A stretch of 64,000 bases of DNA, from contig NZ_LT670818.1 in the NCBI RefSeq assembly GCF_900129505.1, positions 6,109,001-6,173,000 of the forward strand, read 5' to 3'. Made by a program: the position numbers and the translations under genes. The notes below the pieces were generated by a model. That model did no database searches, was not told where the DNA came from, and worked only from the letters and a program-made list of their open reading frames with translations. This document shows positions 59,603 through 64,000 of this stretch, piece after piece. How positions within the stretch are numbered: the first letter of the stretch is position 1; each line of letters opens with the position of its first letter. This stretch comes from Bradyrhizobium erythrophlei (GTDB lineage: Bacteria > Pseudomonadota > Alphaproteobacteria > Rhizobiales > Xanthobacteraceae).

Positions 59603-60175
59603 TTGAGTGAGAAATCGACCATGCGCCGCTCGCAACGTCTGATCGCAGCTATCGTCCTGATCGCGCTGTCGAGCGCGCTCGCCGGCTGCTCCAGCATTTA
59701 CAGCTGGGATCCGAGCGATCTGCTCGATTTCCTCGACACCAAGAAGAAGCTGCCGGGCGAGCGCAAGCCGGTCTTCCCCGAGGGCGTGCCGGGCCTCGAG
59801 CAGGGCGTTCCGAAGGACCTTTACAAGGGCAACGCCGAGCAGCAGCAACAGCAGGCCGCGCAGCAAGCGGCTGCCGCCGCCGCGGCGCCGGCGCCCGAAG
59901 AGCCGAAGGCAAAGCACGCGGCGAAATCCAAGGGCAAGACCAGTCCGCCGGCGACCGCCGCCACCGAGCCCGCCGCCGCGCCCGATCCTGACGCCGCACC
60001 TGAGGAGGACGGCTCGACAGCAGCGGCGCCGCCGGCCCCGAAACCGAAAAAGATCGTCCGCAAACGCACCACCGCGCCGCCGTCCGACCAAACCGCCGCT
60101 CAGCCCGCGCAGCAGCCGCAACAATCGGCGGCGCCTTTCCCGGCGCCGATGCCGAGCGGTACTTTCACGCGCTAA
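59603..60175 (+). CDS. Lipoprotein with Ala/Pro/Gln-rich tail
   Basis: A 190-aa protein (TTG start 59603; ATG 59621 alternative). Signal sequence MRRSQRLIAAIVLIALSSALAGC ends in a lipobox (LAGC). After a short conserved head (SIYSWDPSDLLDFLDTKKKLPGERKPVFPEGVPGLEQGVPKDLYKG) the rest is a low-complexity tail with a Gln run, alternating Ala/Pro and Lys clusters, suited to spanning the periplasm. The position between yfgM-like and der corresponds to bamB elsewhere, but no beta-propeller is present. Confidence 0.8.
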   Translation: MSEKSTMRRSQRLIAAIVLIALSSALAGCSSIYSWDPSDLLDFLDTKKKLPGERKPVFPEGVPGLEQGVPKDLYKGNAEQQQQQAAQQAAAAAAAPAPEEPKAKHAAKSKGKTSPPATAATEPAAAPDPDAAPEEDGSTAAAPPAPKPKKIVRKRTTAPPSDQTAAQPAQQPQQSAAPFPAPMPSGTFTR

Positions 60176-60289
60176 TCTCGTTTTCATCGCTTGGACGTGC
60201 GCCAAACCCGGATATTTGGCGCGTATTCTGATCGCAAAGCCGCTAGATACTTTTGCGGAACACGCGCCCAGGGCGCGCACGGATTCTTC

Positions 60290-61675
60290 ATGCCTTTCAC
60301 GTTTGCCATCATCGGCCGGCCCAATGTCGGAAAATCGACGCTGTTCAACCGGCTGGTTGGGCAGAAGCTCGCATTGGTCGACGACGTCCCCGGCGTCACC
60401 CGCGACCGCCGCGAAGGCAATGGTCGTCTCGGCGATCTCGAATTCACCGTCATCGATACCGCCGGCCTCGACGAGGGCGCCAAGGGCTCGCTGACCGCGC
60501 GGATGCAGGAACAGACCGAAACCGCGATCGGGCTTGCCGATGCCCTGATGTTCGTGATCGACGCGCGCGCCGGCCTCACGCCGAACGATCGCGCCTTCGC
60601 CGATTTCGCGCGCCGCGCCAACAAGCCGGTGGTGCTGGTCGCCAACAAGAGCGAGGGCAAGCACGGCGAAATCGGCGCCATGGAATCCTACGCGCTCGGG
60701 CTCGGCGATCCGGTGCAGATTTCCGCCGAGCACGGCGAGGGCCTGAGCGATCTCTACGACGCGTTGCGCGCGCTGATGCCGGAGCCCGCCAGCGAGGACG
60801 AGACGTTCGACGACGACGACATCATCGAAACCGACGAGGAGATCGCAAAGCGGCCGATCCGCGTCGCCATCGTCGGCCGTCCCAACGCCGGCAAGTCGAC
60901 GCTGATCAATCACCTGCTGGGCGAGGAGCGGCTCCTGACCAGCGCGGAGGCCGGCACCACGCGCGACTCGATTTCGGTCGAGGTCACCTGGCAGGGCCGT
61001 GATTTCCGCGTGTTCGATACCGCGGGCCTGCGGCGGCGTTCGCGTATCGAGGAGAAGCTGGAAAAACTCTCGGTAGCGGACTCGCTGCGCGCCATTCGCT
61101 TCGCCGAAGTCGTTGTGCTGATGATGGACGCGCAGAACAAGTTCGAAGAGCAGGATATGCGCATCGCCGACCTGATCGAACGCGAGGGCCGGGCGCTGGT
61201 GATCGCGGTCAACAAATGGGATCTGATGGGACAGAGGGCGAACCTCATCTCCGCGCTGCGCGCCGAGGCCGATCACGCGCTGCCGCAGGTCAAGGGCGTG
61301 CCGATCGTTGCGGTGTCCGGCCTGATGGGCGAGGGCATCGACCGCCTGATGAGCGCGGTCGAGCAGGCCTACGCAGTATGGAACAAGCGGGTGCCGACCG
61401 CCTCGCTCAATCGCTGGTTCGAGCAGGCGGTGGACGCCAACCCGCCGCCGGCGGTGTCGGGCCGGCGGCTGAAGCTCAACTACATCACGCAGGCGAAGGC
61501 GCGGCCGCCGAGTTTCATCCTGTTCTGTTCGCGCGCCGATGCCGTTCCGCAATCCTATTTGCGCTATCTCGTCAACTCGCTGCGCGAGTTCTTCGAGCTG
61601 CCGGGCACGCCGGTGCGCATCAGCTTGCGCGAGAAGGCCAATCCCTTCGCCCATAAGCGCAGGCGGCCGTCCTGA
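60290..61675 (+). CDS. der: Ribosome biogenesis GTPase Der (EngA)
   Basis: A 461-aa double-G-domain GTPase. Domain 1: [32 protein letters not shown]. Domain 2: [33 protein letters not shown]-like domain follows ([40 protein letters not shown]), finishing [12 protein letters not shown]. Acidic linker [16 protein letters not shown] between the G domains. Essential for 50S assembly. ATG at 60290 (MPFTFAIIG); the frame upstream to 60191 is not homologous. Confidence 0.96.
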   Translation: MPFTFAIIGRPNVGKSTLFNRLVGQKLALVDDVPGVTRDRREGNGRLGDLEFTVIDTAGLDEGAKGSLTARMQEQTETAIGLADALMFVIDARAGLTPNDRAFADFARRANKPVVLVANKSEGKHGEIGAMESYALGLGDPVQISAEHGEGLSDLYDALRALMPEPASEDETFDDDDIIETDEEIAKRPIRVAIVGRPNAGKSTLINHLLGEERLLTSAEAGTTRDSISVEVTWQGRDFRVFDTAGLRRRSRIEEKLEKLSVADSLRAIRFAEVVVLMMDAQNKFEEQDMRIADLIEREGRALVIAVNKWDLMGQRANLISALRAEADHALPQVKGVPIVAVSGLMGEGIDRLMSAVEQAYAVWNKRVPTASLNRWFEQAVDANPPPAVSGRRLKLNYITQAKARPPSFILFCSRADAVPQSYLRYLVNSLREFFELPGTPVRISLREKANPFAHKRRRPS

Positions 61676-61870
61676 GCCGGCGGTACGCGTAAGTCGCGCC
61701 TGCGTCCGCTTCGCCGTCGCTTCCGTCCAAGTCCCGGCCCGTCGTCGCGTTTATGGTGCGGGGCTGTGATCGGCGAGTGCTGCGTCTCGCCGATGACGCC
61801 AGCGGCCCTGGGTAATTCGGCTATGGTTGTGTCGACGACGATCTCCGACCCGGGTCATCGAGGATGGACC

Positions 61871-63004
61871 ATGGGTGACGAAGAGAACGTCTTCGAACTG
61901 ATCGGCGAGATCTATGATGCGGCGCTTGACCTCACGCTGTGGAGCGATGTCGTCGGCAAGGCCGGACATTTCGTCGGCGGCGCGGCGGCGGCGATTTTCT
62001 CCAAGAACCCGATCGCCGGGACCGGCAACGTCTATTACGAGTCGGGCATCGACCCGTATTATCGCGAACTCTATTTCGAGAAATACGTGAAGCTCGACCC
62101 GGCCACGACCGGGCATTACTTCGCCGATATCGGGCAACCGATCGCGATGGCGGACCTGATGCCCCATGACGAGTTCCTGGAAACGCAGTTCTACAGGGAG
62201 TGGGCCAAACCGCAGGGCCTGGTGGATTTCGTATCGGCGGTGCTGGACAAGTCGGTGACCTCGGCGGCGCTGTTCGGGGTGTTTCGCCACGAACGCGACG
62301 GGACCGTCGACGGCGAGGCGCGCAGGCGCATGCGCCTGATCGTTCCGCACATCCGCCGCGCGGTGCTGGTCGGCAGGCTGATCGATCTCAAATCCGCGGA
62401 GGCTGCGACCTTTGCCGATACGCTCGATGGCCTTAGCGTCGGGATCTGCCTGGTCGATGCGGCGGGGCGCATCGTCCATGCCAACGCGGCCTGTCACGTC
62501 ATGCTCGACGCCGGCGACCTGTTTTCCACCTCTGGCGGGCGGATCGTCGCGCGTGACGCGGAGATCGATCAAACCCTGCAGCAGCTGTTTGCGGCGGCGA
62601 GCGACGGCGACGTGGCGGTCGGGACCCAGGGCATCGCCCTGCCGCTGATCGGGCGGGACGGCGCCCGTTGCGTCGCCCATGTGCTGCCGCTGACCTCGGG
62701 CGCAAGGCGCCGGACCGGCGTTGCCTACACCGCAACCGTGGCTTTGTTCATCCGCAAGGTCGCGCTGGAAACTCCTTCGCCTCCGGAAGTCATCGCCCGG
62801 ACCTACAGGCTGACCCCGACCGAGTTGCGCGTGCTGCTCGCCATCGTCGAGGTCGGCGGTGTTCCGGAAGTCGCGGTAGCGCTCGGCGTCGCCGAAACCA
62901 CGATCAAGACTCATCTCGGCCGCCTGTTCGTCAAGACCGGTGCGGTTCGTCAGGCCGATCTGGTCAAGATCGTCGCGGGATATGCCTCGCCGCTGATCGG
63001 CTAG
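61871..63004 (+). CDS. LuxR-type regulator with PAS-like domain
   Basis: A 377-aa protein. The middle resembles a PAS fold (DTLDGLSVGICLVDAAGRIVHANAACHVML, about 180-210), and the C-terminus is a LuxR HTH (YRLTPTELRVLLAIVEVGGVPEVAVALGVAETTIKTHLGRLFVKTG). No receiver or acyl-homoserine-lactone-binding domain is evident. ATG 61871 follows GAGGATGGACC; ATG 61823 is the alternative. Targets unknown. Confidence 0.85.
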   Translation: MGDEENVFELIGEIYDAALDLTLWSDVVGKAGHFVGGAAAAIFSKNPIAGTGNVYYESGIDPYYRELYFEKYVKLDPATTGHYFADIGQPIAMADLMPHDEFLETQFYREWAKPQGLVDFVSAVLDKSVTSAALFGVFRHERDGTVDGEARRRMRLIVPHIRRAVLVGRLIDLKSAEAATFADTLDGLSVGICLVDAAGRIVHANAACHVMLDAGDLFSTSGGRIVARDAEIDQTLQQLFAAASDGDVAVGTQGIALPLIGRDGARCVAHVLPLTSGARRRTGVAYTATVALFIRKVALETPSPPEVIARTYRLTPTELRVLLAIVEVGGVPEVAVALGVAETTIKTHLGRLFVKTGAVRQADLVKIVAGYASPLIG

Positions 63005-63129
63005 GCGTGCCCATGTTCGGTCAAGCCCAACGTGTCGTTCTCGAAGCGGAATACAGGGGCGTTTGCCGGCGCGATCGCAAGCCGCTAGACTTGCGACGTT
63101 GGCTTGCGAGGACAACTTGCGAGGACAAA

Positions 63130-63630
63130 ATGAGCAGCGTCATTGACGACTATCTCGTGGATCCCAAGGCATCCCTGCTGGATAAGACACGCATGCAGGC
63201 TCAGGTTCTGGTGCCGGTGCTTCGTGCGCTTCGTGCCGAGCTGGGCAAGGGCAAGGCCGACGCCATCGTGAAGCAGGCGTTGCGCGACTGGTCGAGGCAG
63301 TTGTTCGCCGCGATCGGCGATAGCATCGAGGGCAGCCCGCGGCGCAAATGGGCGACTATCAATAGCGTGTTCGGCGAGGTTTCGGGCTGAGAGGTCGAGG
63401 TCGAAATTCTGCGCCATGACAAGGAGGCGCTGGACATCGACGTGACGCGCTGCCGCTTTGCCGAATTCTTCCGTGCCCTCGGCGAACCCGAACTCGGTGC
63501 GCTGTTGATTTGCGAGGCGGATTTCGACATCGCAGCGGTCGGCGCAGGCGAGGTCAGCCTGGACCGTGCCCAGACGCTGATGCAGGGCGCGCCGAGCTGC
63601 ACCTTCCGCTACAAATTCGCGCCGAGGTGA
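63130..63630 (+). pseudogene. ATC hydrolase family gene with in-frame TGA
   Basis: Codons 1-86 (MSSVIDDYLVDPKASLLDKT...FGEVSG) end at TGA 63388-63390, and the same frame continues to 63630 with EVEILRHDKEALDIDVTRCRFAEFFRALGEPELGALLICEADFD...RAQTLMQGAPSCTFRYKFAPR. That second part is the conserved core of the L-2-amino-thiazoline-4-carboxylic acid hydrolase family (TRC-x-x-A-E-x-x-x-x-LG-x-x-ELG...C-x-x-D; R-x-Q-T-x-x-x-G-x-x-C-x-F-R-Y). A single base change would restore a full 166-aa gene, so this is a nonsense pseudogene, a readthrough product or a sequencing error. Confidence 0.8.
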
Positions 63631-63922
63631 TCCTCTCCGCAAGGTCGCCGTGAACGGCGTTGGCAAACATCGTGGCCGCCGATGTGATGTCAGTGGCCTC
63701 CTCCGATCGGAGGACGAGGGAAGCCGGGACAGTTCGAGTTTCCTCCGAAGTGTCATACTTGGGCGCAGCGCTCGCCGCGCGCTCGGCTCTATTTTGAAAA
63801 AGCCGCCGCCATGGAATTGCCTTTCGATTCCTGCGTATGGTCCCCAGATTGCCATCCCCGCGGCTGCGTGGCTTAGTCTTTTGCCCCCGCAGCCGATCCC
63901 GCAGCAAACCCACGCGACGAGC

Positions 63923-64000
63923 ATGAGCGACGAACCGCCCGCGAACACCATCGTGGCGCCATTGCCGGGCGCACCGCGCCGCGGCGCGGTGGCTTTCATC
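63923..64000 (+). CDS. Partial gene at window end
   Basis: An open frame starts at ATG 63923 (MSDEPPANTIVAPLPGAPRR, then GAVAFI) and runs off the window. The Pro/Ala-rich cytosolic head turning hydrophobic suggests the beginning of a membrane protein. The 292 bp between 63631 and 63922 show no supported gene. Confidence 0.35.
   Translation, partial: MSDEPPANTIVAPLPGAPRRGAVAFI

Noticed and set aside
59270..61654. 794-codon open frame on the minus strand
   Set aside because: Antisense to the yfgM-like, lipoprotein and der genes; long open antisense frames are expected in GC-rich coding DNA and the translation is Arg/Gly-rich without a family pattern.
63388..63390. Selenocysteine reading of the in-frame TGA
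   Set aside because: No hairpin with a suitable loop is evident directly downstream, the codon is not at a redox-active position of the family, and no sel genes are in view.
63085..63999. 304-codon minus-strand frame at the window end
   Set aside because: Opposite the ATC-hydrolase-family sequence, whose conserved motifs are clear on the plus strand.

Overview
The window looks like the chromosome of a Bradyrhizobium-type alphaproteobacterium (Nitrobacteraceae). I infer this from the GC-rich coding sequence, several intergenic repeat families of the kind scattered through Bradyrhizobium genomes, small secreted proteins typical of that group, PAS_5-like proteins, and core genes (prfC, panB, der with its yfgM-like neighbour) of alphaproteobacterial character. 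No rRNA, tRNA or CRISPR array was seen.

Layout. 0-8 kb: an oxidoreductase pair divergent from a LysR regulator; a small accessory patch with a membrane protein and two HEPN-like proteins, bounded by intergenic repeats; then a DHFR-like protein, a second LysR, a small secreted protein and a MAPEG protein. 8-19 kb: a large intergenic repeat, a SWIM-SNF2 helicase, a ketopantoate-reductase-like enzyme, a peptide-deformylase-like protein that has lost metal ligands (with a decayed fragment of a second copy nearby), an NTF2-like protein, a stand-alone LanC-like cyclase, a VOC protein and an MFS transporter preceded by a decayed fragment of itself.

19.47-38.44 kb: an integrated element of about 19 kb. 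It interrupts an intergenic repeat whose uninterrupted relative lies at 8021-8553, which defines a 12-bp att core (CGTGTGGTCCTG) at both ends. It carries a tyrosine recombinase next to attR, two AlpA-like regulators, a P4-type primase-helicase, a small-gene operon ending in an M41-like HEAGH protein and a terminator, a zone of small orphan genes and repeats including a 20-bp-period array, and a cargo block: a HEPN-motif protein divergent from a TcmP/Gp37-Gp68 three-Cys-motif pair, then a GNAT-like and a possible ADP-ribosyltransferase-like protein. No capsid, tail, terminase or conjugation genes are visible, so it resembles a phage-satellite or P4-like integrative element carrying candidate defence genes.

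38.8-64 kb: ordinary chromosome: a membrane protein behind two palindromic operators, a TPR/HTH regulator divergent from a DUF899 protein, a Lin0512 protein, GST, GNAT, an ArsC-like reductase, two tandem PAS_5-like genes, a four-gene HAAT (Liv) ABC transporter without a local binding protein, a PhoU-like/Pit phosphate pair with a PHO-box-like site, prfC, a secreted TonB-C-like protein, an NnrU-family protein, panB with an acyl-CoA ligase, a yfgM-like/lipoprotein/der group, a LuxR regulator and an ATC-hydrolase-family gene broken by an in-frame TGA.
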